The notes under the pieces are model-generated. The model was given only the letters and a program-made list of their open reading frames with translations. It was not told the DNA's origin and ran no database searches. Positions 9,225-17,363 of a stretch of DNA of 25,935 nt are shown one piece after another; the stretch's first letter is position 1, and the number at the start of each line of letters is the position of its first letter. This DNA comes from Chara braunii (taxonomy: Eukaryota > Streptophyta > Charophyceae > Charales > Characeae), in the NCBI GenBank assembly GCA_003427395.1, contig BFEA01000292.1, forward strand, positions 1,014,790 through 1,040,724. The letters run 5' to 3'. The position numbers and the translations under genes were made by a program.

Positions 9225-9378
9225 TTCGGACATCCCTTAAACTTGGAACGATACAGAGAATGCCGATTAGCAGGGCTAGCACTGGTGGAAGTGTCTTCTG
9301 AAAAAAAAAAAAAACACGATTAGCAGGGCTCCTGCTCTTTCGAGGATGAAACGCATAGGTCGAGAAATGGTCCAATTT
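9225..9378 (+). pseudogene. U6 snRNA pseudogene interrupted by a small poly(A) insertion
   Basis: 5' half 9225-9260 matches U6 (TTCGGACATC.., TTGGAACGATACAGAGAA, with the ACAGAGA box intact). 3' half 9318-9377 matches GATTAGCA.., GGATGA-ACGCATA, and TCGAGAAATGGTCCAA. Between them a 13-mer GATTAGCAGGGCT is duplicated (9265-9277 and 9318-9330) around about 40 nt ending in A14. This is a short retroinsertion with its target duplication. The CCCCTGCGCAAGG segment is degraded, and no plant USE/TATA is visible upstream. Confidence 0.82.
9278..9317 (+). mobile_element. Minimal poly(A)-tailed retroinsertion inside the U6 pseudogene
   Basis: AGCACTGGTGGAAGTGTCTT, then CTG and A14 CAC, flanked by the 13-bp duplication GATTAGCAGGGCT. 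This structure is expected of a severely 5'-truncated LINE or SINE tail. The source element is unknown. Confidence 0.65.
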
Positions 9379-9396
9379 AGTAATCTACCTACTACC

Positions 9397-9558
9397 GGTA
9401 GCCTAGCTCAGTTGGTACACCCATGAACTGTTGAAATACATACATGAGCTCGAATTCCAGATGAGTAAGAAAATTAACGCTGAATTTACCTGCGGCCAGT
9501 CAGTTCAAAGATGATATCTCAAGCCTGTTGCCCTTTTTATTTAAAAAAAAAAAGGAAA

Positions 9559-9617
<59 letters not shown>
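9397..9617 (+). mobile_element. tRNA-like SINE candidate with long A tail
   Basis: 9404-9415 is a perfect A box (TAGCTCAGTTGG). 9446-9457 (AGCTCGAATTCC region) is a degenerate B box at the tRNA-like spacing of about 44 nt. Acceptor, D and anticodon stems do not pair, so it is not a functional tRNA. About 80 nt of body leads into A-rich tract 9542-9617. It begins about 20 bp after the U6 pseudogene, so a U6-tRNA chimeric retrosequence is possible. No flanking duplication found. Confidence 0.5.
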
Positions 9618-9618
<1 letters not shown>

Positions 9619-9647
9619 GTTTTTTTTTTTTTTTTTTTTTTTTTTTT
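9541..9647. repeat. Poly(A) run abutting poly(T) run
   Basis: About 50 A with few interruptions, then CG, then about 27 T. This is either two retroelement tails meeting head-to-tail-opposed or a foldable A/T palindrome. Sequence accuracy in such runs is poor. Confidence 0.75.
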
Positions 9648-9649
9648 GG

Positions 9650-9895
9650 AAAAGGTCTAATTTTGTCTCCGTTGTGAGAGAAGGACGACGAAAAAAAAAC
9701 CTCGCGGTTAACGGAGGCCAAGGCCTCAAATATCAAAGCTCAAAACGGTTAAGGCAGGACAGTAATCATCGATTCGGAAACGACGTGTCAATTCTAATGG
9801 TGTCTATCGCTGGAGAGTGAAGCAGGCAGGGTGGTTTATGGCCTGTCATAGCTTTGACATCACCGTGACGGCGATGGTGCAGGCTCTTGGCACTC
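9650..9895. other. Distal intron 1, no recognised feature
   Basis: An A run near 9690 is the only low-complexity feature. No coding or RNA signature. Confidence 0.4.
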
Positions 9896-9899
9896 TGTG

Positions 9900-10105
9900 T
9901 ATTTTTCCTTTCTGCTCGTTGGCTCTAGCTGTCCTTGAATGTATGCATGCGTTCCACAGCTTTTCCCAGAGCATGTCGATCTGGCTGGCTCTTGCTACGT
10001 TGTCGGTTTTTATCTTCTGTCCGTCTGTCCGTTGGCTCTGACTGTCCTGTGAAATGTATGTATGTGTCTCACAGCCTTCCGAGAGCATGTCTACAGGGTG
10101 GTTGA
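9900..10105 (+). repeat. Degenerate duplication of the exon 2 acceptor region
   Basis: Around 9914-9980: TTGGCTCTAGCTGTCCTTGA, ATGTATGCATG, TTCCACAG, AGAGCATGTC. Around 10032-10093: TTGGCTCTGACTGTCCTGTG, ATGTATGTATG, TCTCACAG, AGAGCATGTC. The first copy thus resembles a decayed intron-exon boundary about 115 bp upstream of the real acceptor, with its own CACAG at 9955-9959. Confidence 0.72.
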
Positions 10106-10269
10106 GCGAGTTGAAGAGATTCTGTACAGCGATGCCAGAGCGCAAGCAGAGTACCTGGACCCATGCACCGTACCCAAGCGGCTCTTCGATGCATTGGAAA
10201 TGGTTATCGGGATCGACGGCACGGAGGAGGTACAAGAGGGAGCCGAGAAGCTGCCGCCCTGCGTCGAAG
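10075..10269 (+). CDS. Exon 2 of HAC-like gene: second half of KIX-like domain
   Basis: 195 nt, entered and left in phase 1, bounded by TGTGTCTCACAG and AAG|GTAAGA. It encodes residues 49-113: F50-R-E-H-V-Y, V58-E-R-V-E-E-I-L-Y66, A69, E74-Y75-L76, then K83-R-L-F-D-A-L. This matches the KIX helix 2/3 pattern of CBP (hydrophobic helix, K-x-E-x-x-M-Y, A-x-S-x-x-E-Y-Y) and the N-terminal R-L-E-E-x-L-F ... K-E-E-Y-L motif I recall from plant HAC proteins. An acidic linker follows (GTEEVQEGAEK). The out-of-frame Ser/Arg-rich reading of this stretch has no family resemblance. Confidence is high that this is an exon, moderate on the exact family. Confidence 0.75.
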
Positions 10270-10275
10270 GTAAGA

Positions 10276-10290
10276 GCAACGAAAACTTAG

Positions 10291-10353
<63 letters not shown>

Positions 10354-10511
10354 CAGAGACAGAGAGAGAGGGAGAGAGAGAGAGAGGCAACGAAAACACA
10401 GGCGCGTGAGAGAGAGAGAGCGAGCGAGCGAGCGAGAGAGAGAGAGAGAGAGAGAGGCAACGAAAACACAGGCGCGTGAGAGAGAGGAAGAGAGATGCAA
10501 CGAAAACACAG

Positions 10512-10609
<98 letters not shown>

Positions 10610-10610
10610 G
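10276..10610 (+). repeat. Compound (CA)n/(GA)n microsatellite with four GCAACGAAAACACAGGCGC spacers
   Basis: Spacer copies start at about 10276, 10387, 10457 and 10497, separated by CA or GA tracts. The first copy begins six nucleotides into intron 2, so the array extends right up to the donor site. Confidence 0.82.
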
Positions 10611-10619
10611 AAATGCCAC

Positions 10620-11236
10620 ACAGTCTATTAATGAAGTTGCTGGTTTGACCTTAGACGGCCGGACCGGGAGAGGAACATCACACTCTTCTGGGATGGATAT
10701 GAAGGTTTGCTGTACTGTTGGTTTTGTGAAGTGAAACCTCTTATTGAGTTATTGAGGTGTGAATTAATTGAATTCTGTTCGTGTAAGTTTTAATGAATGA
10801 GTGATTTGCCCGTCGGGGTACTAAACCCGCACGGATCTTTTCTCTGTAAGGCGGTGACGGTCCCTGCCTAATAACGCGTCCAGAGCTTCTTCGCTTTTAA
10901 TCATAATAATGCGCCATGAGAAGAGTGCGAGTGTATGTCCCGAGCCCTGTCGACTGTCATATTCTAGTTTCACTTCCTCGGCCCAGTCCTCGACTTAGCA
11001 GCAGTCGTGACTATTCTTGTCATGAGCATGATCAACTGCAGATCTATTTATAGCCCAAGCATGATGTGTGTACCTCTAGTTTCTTCACACTTGGCTCGGA
11101 TCGCGCTGGTCTACCAGTCTCCCATGACAAACCAGGTTTATGACAGGCCGTATCTTCTATCTTCCTCGCAGACCAGAGCGACCCGGCGGGTCCCAGCTCT
11201 CTGAGATTCTTCGAAATTTCTTTCTTTTGCAGTCCC
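10620..11236. other. Intron 2 sequence without recognised feature
   Basis: No gene, RNA or repeat recognised. The short open frames here show no protein features. Confidence 0.4.
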
Positions 11237-11237
11237 T

Positions 11238-11290
11238 GCACTTTTTTTTTTTTTTTTTGTTTGTTTGGGGGGGGGGGGGGGGGGGGAGGA
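11238..11290 (+). repeat. T run followed by a ~22-G run
   Basis: About 18 T, then TGTTTGTTT-type sequence, then an uninterrupted G tract to about 11286. It could form intramolecular G-quadruplexes and is error-prone in sequencing. Confidence 0.75.
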
Positions 11291-11460
11291 GGAAAGTTCC
11301 TGCACTACCCTCTCGCTTGGGCGGGGCGGCATCTTTGCAATTGAATTTTTTTCAGACGTGCGAACGTGAGAGAAGTATACTGCAGTCTACTTGTAGTACG
11401 TATGTGAATGTCTGTAATTGGTGCTCACTGCTCTGTCTCTGCGACCTTTCGGAGCCCCTC

Positions 11461-11692
11461 CCTGTGACCTGTCACAGCCTCTCCCTGCCACGTGTCGCGG
11501 CTTCTCCTTGCCACGTGTGTCGCGGCTTTTCCTTGCCACGTGTCGCAGCTTCTCCTTGCCACGTGTCGTAGTTTGCCTTTGCCACGTGTCGCGGCTTCTC
11601 CTTGCCACGTCGTAGTTTGCCTTTGCCACGTGTCGCGGATTCTCCTTGCCACGTGTCGTAGTTTCTCCTTACCACGTATCCCAGCCTGTGGA
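11461..11692 (+). repeat. 23-bp minisatellite carrying G-box/ABRE-like CCACGTGTC
   Basis: About ten units of the form CTTGCCACGTGTCG(C/T)(G/A)G(C/T)TT(C/T)(T/G)C. Seven contain the exact CCACGTGTC word; others have CCACGTCG, CACGTATC or CTGTCAC. CACGTG/ACGTGTC is the plant G-box/ABRE core bound by bZIP and bHLH factors. Location is inside intron 2; any regulatory role is inference. Confidence 0.85.
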
Positions 11693-11837
11693 TGGTCGTC
11701 TGCTGCGGAATTCTTTTTTTTTTTTTTTGAGAATATGAACTTCGTTTCTTTCCCATTTCCTTCATGACTGTGGATTCCGTCCGAGTCTCTGCACAATTGA
11801 AGATTTAACTTGTTTGATTTCCTACGGTGTCTGCACT

Positions 11838-11970
11838 TGTGAAACACGAAGGGGCGCTGTCTCCAAATGTGCATTGAACAGATCGAAACTGACTCTGTTC
11901 CGCTGCACTGCGGTCTTGATTGAAGTATCACGAAGGGGCGCTGTCTCCAAATGTTCATTCAATGCCGGAG
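11838..11970 (+). repeat. Direct repeat around CACGAAGGGGCGCTGTCTCC
   Basis: The word CACGAAGGGGCGCTGTCTCC followed by AAATGT(G/T)CATT occurs at about 11845 and 11929, 84 bp apart. Confidence 0.75.
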
Positions 11971-12179
11971 CGGCTGCCTACAGCTTTCAGTTGTTATGAT
12001 CTGGAATGTGGAGTTTCTCGGCATTACATCTGAGCCGAATTCACTCGCAAAAAAGTGTATATATATATATGATCTGCTGGAGGGTGCATTGTTTTTCTTA
12101 CTAGAACTAGAAAATCGGTACTGCTGCTTGTGGCAGGCGATCTTGTCTTGATGATAATTGGTTGAAGAGTGTGTTATTG

Positions 12180-12590
12180 CCTGTTTAGTCGCTAAGCACT
12201 GACGAACATCGTGTGTATCTCAGTTACTTCCTTTTTGGGAAGCACAGCTGATAATCACTGTATTACAGTAGTCATCGTACTGGAAATTAAATACTGCTAT
12301 TGGATGGCTGCCAAACCTGTTGATCGATGATACTAATTGCATGGGATTTTTCTTACAGTATTAAGTCGCTAAGGGACGATGAGAATCGTGTGTGCAAAGA
12401 TCCCGATTACTGGTCGTGGTGTTATGGTAGCAGAATTTGATATGATACTACGTAGTAATTGAGAAATTTTCCGATCAGGTCCTCTTGAACTGACGACGAA
12501 TATTGTGATTGATCGAGAATTTCTGATTTTTGAGTCGTTTAGCACTGACTTATAATCGTGGGTAACCTGTCTGATTGCGTTCTGGCCTTG
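12180..12590 (+). repeat. Three diverged ~175-bp repeats in distal intron 2
   Basis: Anchor words: TAGTCGCTAAGCACTGACGA (about 12186), TAAGTCGCTAAGGGACGATG (about 12361), GAGTCGTTTAGCACTGACTT (about 12531), each followed by AATCGTG(T/G)G or ATCGTGTG. The second unit is preceded by TTTTTCTTACAG, an acceptor-like string with no coding exon behind it. Confidence 0.5.
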
Positions 12591-12614
12591 TGACACAATG
12601 TCATGTGTGAACAG

Positions 12615-13941
12615 CGGCGTTAGCGCTGTGTTGTCAGCCGCCGAAGGCGCAGCTGGAAGCGAGGCCAGCGTGGGTGCGACCATCTCTGCCACCCTCTACG
12701 TTGCGCGGACAGACTGGTCGGCAGCAATGGGCGGCGCTTCACGTGCCGTCGGTGATCGACCCGTATCTTCGTCGTTGGGAGACGTTGAACAGCTCTTCCC
12801 AGTGCCAGCAGATGACTCCAAGCGGAGTGGCTGCTGCACCTCAAGGCCAAGTCGGAGGGATGTCTTCCATGGTATGTCCGTCGTCAGCCTTTCATCACCA
12901 AATGGGCTCTACTCCCGTGGGAGTGGGAGTGTATCTGCCGCAGGATCAGCGAGAACTAGTGTACACCACCGTGCCCGTATGCTACCCCAGTGACTGCGGT
13001 ACTGCTCAAGCGTCGCTGTCTCCCGTAGGCCGTGGCGCTGTGCCTCTGATGACCGCTGCTCCCGCGCGTTCGGTCACTGCATTACATGTCCGAGGAGGAG
13101 GAGGAGGAGGAGGAGGATTCCCTCCCCACGTCGGAGGAGGCGGAGGAGGAGGATTCCCTCCTCCCTCTGGTCCGTGTGGGTACTATCAACGGCCGCAGCA
13201 GGAGTGGCAAGGGAGATCTGCGTCGTTGCCGTCGCCTGGAAGGGCAGAGGCAGGAGGAGAGAAACGTGTCTGTGCCTTCGGGCCTGAAAGAGGTGCGTCG
13301 GCGGGAGCAGCAGCGGCAGGGGGAGGAGAGGAACGTGCCTGGCCCGTCGGGCCTGGAACAGGTGCGTCGGCCGGAACAGCAGCGGCAGGAGGAGGAGAGG
13401 AACATGTCGATCCCTTCGCAATGGCAGCTGAGACGCGCAAGCGATCGCGGCTGACGACAAGAAAACGAGCAAAAGCGATGGTAGAGGCGAGAGATACGTC
13501 GCCCGCGCGTGGGGAGAGGAGGCTCCTGCAGGAGGGGGAAGAGATGACGACGGTGGCGGCGGGCTTGGCGTCAACCGCGCGACGAAAGTCCCTTTCTCTC
13601 CGAGCGCAGCAGCACGCGGGGAAAGGTCTACCCCCCCCCAAGGCATTGACGCTCTCCCCAGCGGTCAATGTCGTTGAGGGCGGCGGTGAAGGCTCGCCAC
13701 GGCCGTCGACTGCACGAGGGTGCCCCTTTCGAGGCGCGGAAGCTGGCGGCTTCCCCGGCATGGATCGCAGCACGCATCCGTCGCCGGACACTTGTTCTCC
13801 GTTCTCAGCAACGATCAGTCGATGGCACCCTTTTGATGTCGTAGTAGCTTCTCAGGTGAGGGCTTCTTCAGGTAACCGCCAGCTCTCCTCGATTGGCTCT
13901 GATGCGCGGCCCTTGATCGAGGAGGAAGATGAGGCGGCGAT

Positions 13942-13978
<37 letters not shown>

Positions 13979-16007
13979 GGAGCAGAAGAAGAAGAAGAAG
14001 AAGAAGAAGAAGAAGAAGAAGCAAGAGCCGCAGCTGGAGTAGGAGGAGCCGGTGATCGTGCTGGTGCTGGTGCCACCACTACCACTCCATCGTCTGCAAC
14101 AGCTACCGGTAGCCAGGAGTCGTCCAGAGGCGTAGGCGGTTACGACCACCGCGCGCGCTCGCCGCGCAAAGATCCGCGGAATGTGGCGCAATGGAAGAAG
14201 GTGCTTGGCGGCGGGAACGTGAAGGCGCGCACGGGCGAAAAATTGGCATTGGCCGCCGATGTTTTTGGCCACGGCGAATTCGGTTCTCCTGAGACAGCCG
14301 GCATCGACTTTTCTTACTCGCGACGCGTCGGACGCGATGATGATGATTCTCATCATCTCCGCCGTCAATCGTCTTGCGCTCCGGAGGAGTTCAGCTTTCA
14401 AGTGGCCGTTGGCGAATCTTCCTGGACGCAGGGTCGCCCAGATCGTGCGGCGGATACTTGTCTCGCGGAGCCTGTTGAGGCGGCGGAAGGAGTTTCAGTG
14501 TCGCTGAGCATTGGTGTGTTGCCGCATGCCGCTCCTGTCGATGGATCGAGCGGTCGAGGCAGCTCGGGCGCTGCATGCGGAGCCGGAGCTGGTCTAGGAG
14601 AGGATGAAGGAAAGGGGGGATCCGTGGCATCGACGGTGTCATCGAGATCGACGCTGACGACAACCGCGTCGGGTAGTCGCGCTGCCCGCGAAGCACAAGG
14701 GGCGTGGAAGACAGACAAGTCGACAGGGGAGAATCATGATGGACGGCAGCGCAGCGCCATTCGCAGGAGCGAAGAAGGCGGAACGGAAGGGGAAGGGGGG
14801 GCCTATAGCGGCGGGCCGGGTGCTGGGGAGGAGGAGGGGCGGGAAGGCGGAAAGATTCGAGACCAGACAAGGGAGGAGGGGGACGAGGTTGTTGATCGCT
14901 CACCCAAGTGTCCGAGGTTGTCTTCCCCCGATGACGCGGAGGAGGGTTGCCATTCGCCTCTGCAGCACAAGCATCCTCATCAGAGGCGGCGAGAGGAGCG
15001 GAGTCCTGGTCGACCCGCCCCCGGCTCGGAATATAAGAAGGGAATCGGCCCGGCTCCTAGGCGTCATGGCGCCCATCCGCCGCAAACACATGCGGGAGCG
15101 CTTGACAGCGCCCCTTTTCCGACGGCTCCGGCGCGCCACCAGCAGCGGGAGACAACAGAGAGCGGCCTCGGCATTCGCAAGGACGAGGGATCGCGGAAGG
15201 ACAAGAGCCGCCGTCGCCTTGTCTGCATGGTTGCCAAGGATAGGTGCGCTGGTCGTGACAGCGGTGTGCTAGAGGGGGAGGGGGTCTGCCACTTGGGGGG
15301 CAAGAGACGACATCCGTCTCTCTTCCTCCCCCCTTTGTGCGTTTCGCGGAAACGAACAGTCGCTAGGCGGCGGAAGGAAGCGCAAACGCCGCTCGTAACA
15401 ACTGTCGTCGCTATCTCCAATATCGGTCATCAGAGCGGACAGCCGTTCAATTCCACCACCTGTCGCCACCGGGCGTCAGGGGTAGTCGTCCCATACGCTT
15501 CCGAGGCGGCGCTGCGGGTTTCGCTTTCGAAGGTAGAAGGCACGGGAAAGCGTGAGGGGACCTTGTCGTCGGAGGACGACGCAAGGAGAACCATGTCATC
15601 GTCGACTACGTGTTCGCCTCCCAGGAAGACAAGTCACCGGAAGTCAGAGCGATGGAGGGCAACGATGCGGTCAGGAGAGGAGGGATACTCGTCATGCGTG
15701 GAAGAGACGGGGGACTCGGAGGAGAGCGCGGCTCCTGTGGCTCTCGCCGCTAGATCGCAGTCTCTACCATCTCGGTGGTCGCAGAAGACGGTTGTGACAG
15801 TCGGAATGCCTAGAGGGCTCCCTCCGAGGCCATCGGATGTGCCACTGGAAAGAAAGAGTCTGCAAGAGGGGGAGAGAGAAGAGAAACGGACAAGTAACTC
15901 GATGCCGGACCCCGCGACCCAGCCACCGAGGACAGAAGCGCCGAACAAGACCAAAGGCGCTCGAGAATGGTGCCGTCTCTTCGCTCACTCTCTTCTTTGC
16001 GAACAAG
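12615..16007 (+). CDS. Exon 3 of HAC-like gene: ~1130-residue low-complexity region and start of TAZ domain
   Basis: Open throughout in one frame, entered in phase 1 (start 12615 proposed) and left in phase 1 at GAACAAG|GTGCGT. Residues ~114-1244. Features: two Gly tracts with FPP (~272-296); three ~23-residue repeats ending AAAAGGGEE-like (~326-380); a basic RKRSRLTTRKRAK cluster, probable NLS (~388-400); Ala/Thr-rich then 12-Glu tract (~570-583); long Ser/Arg/Gly/Glu-rich, predicted disordered sequence. The last residues hold H1238 and C1242, the first two ligands of a TAZ zinc site completed in exon 4. No fold is recognised in the middle. Plant HACs also have a long low-complexity region between KIX-like and TAZ1. 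Residue numbers depend on the chosen acceptor. Confidence 0.72.
13253..13412 (+). repeat. In-frame coding repeat, three ~69-bp units
   Basis: Units encode GGEKRVCAFGPERGASAGAA, GGEERAWPVGPGTGASAGTA and GGEEHVDPF. Unit length is a multiple of three, so the array keeps the exon 3 frame. Confidence 0.7.
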
Positions 16008-16041
16008 GTGCGTTGTCTAATTCCTTCCTTTGAAATTTCTC

Positions 16042-16205
16042 AAGTATGATTCTCTTCGGGACATCCGTTAGAATTGGCGGATGCGGGGAGAGAGAGAGAG
16101 AGGAGCATGGTGGCCCCTGCGCAAGGATGACACGCATAGATCGAGAAATGGTGAAAAAAAAATTAAACAAAAAAGGGAAAGGGAAAAATAAGTATGATTC
16201 TCTTC
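16042..16205 (+). pseudogene. U6 snRNA retropseudogene with 16-bp target-site duplication
   Basis: Body about 16054-16151. It matches U6 in TTCGGGACATCC, in GGCCCCTGCGCAAGGATGAC followed by ACGCATA, and in ATCGAGAAATGGT. An A-rich tail follows (16154-16189). Identical 16-mers AAGTATGATTCTCTTC flank it (16042-16057 and 16190-16205), the mark of LINE-mediated insertion. The catalytic ACAGAGA region is replaced by a (GA)n tract, so it cannot be functional. It lies 35 bp inside intron 3. Confidence 0.9.
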
Positions 16206-16209
16206 CACT

Positions 16210-16750
16210 CATAGAACTCGCACAGAACTTGCGTTGCACTTTCACTGAGCTTGCACTTTTTCACTATTGCAGTTGAGCAACACCTTCACATCATCAATCG
16301 CATCTAACTACTCCAGATCGACGACGAGGAGTGTGGCGCGGTGCAGATCACCTGCCCAGCCGAGGGCATATCCGCACTCGCACTTTCTTGGCTACCTGTT
16401 ATCATTGTTATGGGCAGATTCTAAAGTAACCTCGGCCTCGACGGAGCTAGGCAACCTTAGATCCCCGTATCGAATTGGAGGCAGATGCCGCTGATCGTGG
16501 TTTCTGGGAGACCGTCTCAGAGAGTAGTGAAGTGCCACGCGTCCAGTCACCGAAGACAGGCAGCTCTGGCACATTCCGGCCTCAGGAGTACGGCCTTGCT
16601 AAAGACAGAGAATCTCAGCAGTCTTGAGGACACATGACTGTATCTAGCTCTGCGTAATCGAAGCATACGAGAGAGGACGGCACGAAGCTCTTTGGCAATT
16701 ATTATGCAATTCTAAGGCTTCACGAATTCGGGAAACGCAAAGTGGGGACC
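16210..16750. other. Intron 3 sequence without recognised feature
   Basis: No repeat or gene recognised; the open frames here are short and unsupported. Confidence 0.4.
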
Positions 16751-16751
16751 C

Positions 16752-16831
16752 GGAAGCGGCGGGAAGCTGGGCGGGGGAAGGAAGCGGCGGGAAGCTGGGC
16801 GGGGGATGGAAGCGGCGGAAAGATGGGGGTT
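16752..16831 (+). repeat. 28-bp minisatellite (GGAAGCGGCGGGAAGCTGGG..)
   Basis: Two identical units apart from the last base, plus a third partial, diverged unit. G-rich on the plus strand. Confidence 0.85.
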
Positions 16832-17363
16832 AGTTTTGAGTGTAGACGGTGGAGGGCTGACCAGGAGGAGCGGGAGGTGGTTTAGGAGTTAAAGACTGAC
16901 GTTTTAGTGGCTTTGTTAGCTGTCCATAGACTATCGGCTCGCTTACGGCATTATGACCGAGATCAACCGCAGTCGTTCATTTTGGCTTTGTCGTCGCTGC
17001 TTATTTATGGTTTTCAATGGAGACTTCTCACTGTGATCTGGCTTGGATAAAATGTTCTCCCCCTTCCCCCCCCCCCCTCCCCACCCCCCAATAAAAGAAA
17101 AGGAAAGTTTGCCCGATTGTTTGGCAGTACTTTGTTTGACAATGTGCTTGAATGCCAAATCCAGGTTCGATGACGAATTGGACTGGCCCTTCTTCCTTCA
17201 CCCATCGGTATGCCGCATAATGGCTTTGCATCAAGTCCCCCTCCCTCAGAGAGATTTCACTTCTAACGGGTTTCTGTTTCCGTCTTGTTTGCTCTTTTCC
17301 GGCGTGTGGAATTGTTTGGCGGCTTTGGCCAAATTGAATGCATAATGCATTTGCTTCTCGCAG

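Larger units (their letters stand above)
1436..10074 (+). other. Intron 1 (8.6 kb), splits the KIX-like domain
   Basis: Donor GTAAGA at 1436; acceptor TGTGTCTCACAG ending at 10074; phase 1. The intron carries many hairpins, MITE-like elements, minisatellites and snRNA/tRNA-derived retrosequences, listed separately. No open frame inside it encodes a protein I recognise. The intron call rests on matching phase and on continuity of the KIX-like domain across it. Confidence 0.62.
10270..12614 (+). other. Intron 2 (2.3 kb)
   Basis: Donor GTAAGA at 10270; proposed acceptor GTGTGAACAG ending at 12614; phase 1. In-frame phase-1 alternatives for the acceptor are AAG ending at 12659 and CAG ending at 12668. 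Contents: microsatellites from 10279, a G-rich run, a G-box minisatellite, a 36-bp direct repeat, and diverged ~175-bp repeats. Confidence 0.6.
16008..17363 (+). other. Intron 3 (1.36 kb), splits the first TAZ zinc site
   Basis: Donor AAG|GTGCGT; acceptor TTTGCTTCTCGCAG; phase 1. It contains a U6 retrocopy, a 28-bp minisatellite and a C run near 17066. Splicing joins C1242-E-Q to E-D-C1247, restoring zinc-ligand spacing. Confidence 0.78.

Noticed and set aside
9397-9470. Functional tRNA gene
   Set aside because: A box is good, but acceptor, D and anticodon stems do not pair and the B box is degenerate. It fits a tRNA-derived SINE or relic.
13074-15420. Long minus-strand and alternative frames over exon 3
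   Set aside because: Shadows of a GC-rich, stop-poor coding exon; they contain no domain motifs and are dominated by Ser/Leu/Pro or Arg runs.
12674-16033. The 1119-codon frame as a free-standing gene
   Set aside because: It has no ATG at its beginning (first in-frame ATG is far inside), ends just past a good donor, and gains the first TAZ ligands only when spliced to 17364. It is better explained as an internal exon.
9225-16160. Functional U6 snRNA genes
   Set aside because: One copy is split by an insertion and degraded in the CCCCTGCGCAAGG region; the other lost the ACAGAGA box to a GA tract and has a retrocopy tail and target duplication. Neither has a visible Pol III promoter.
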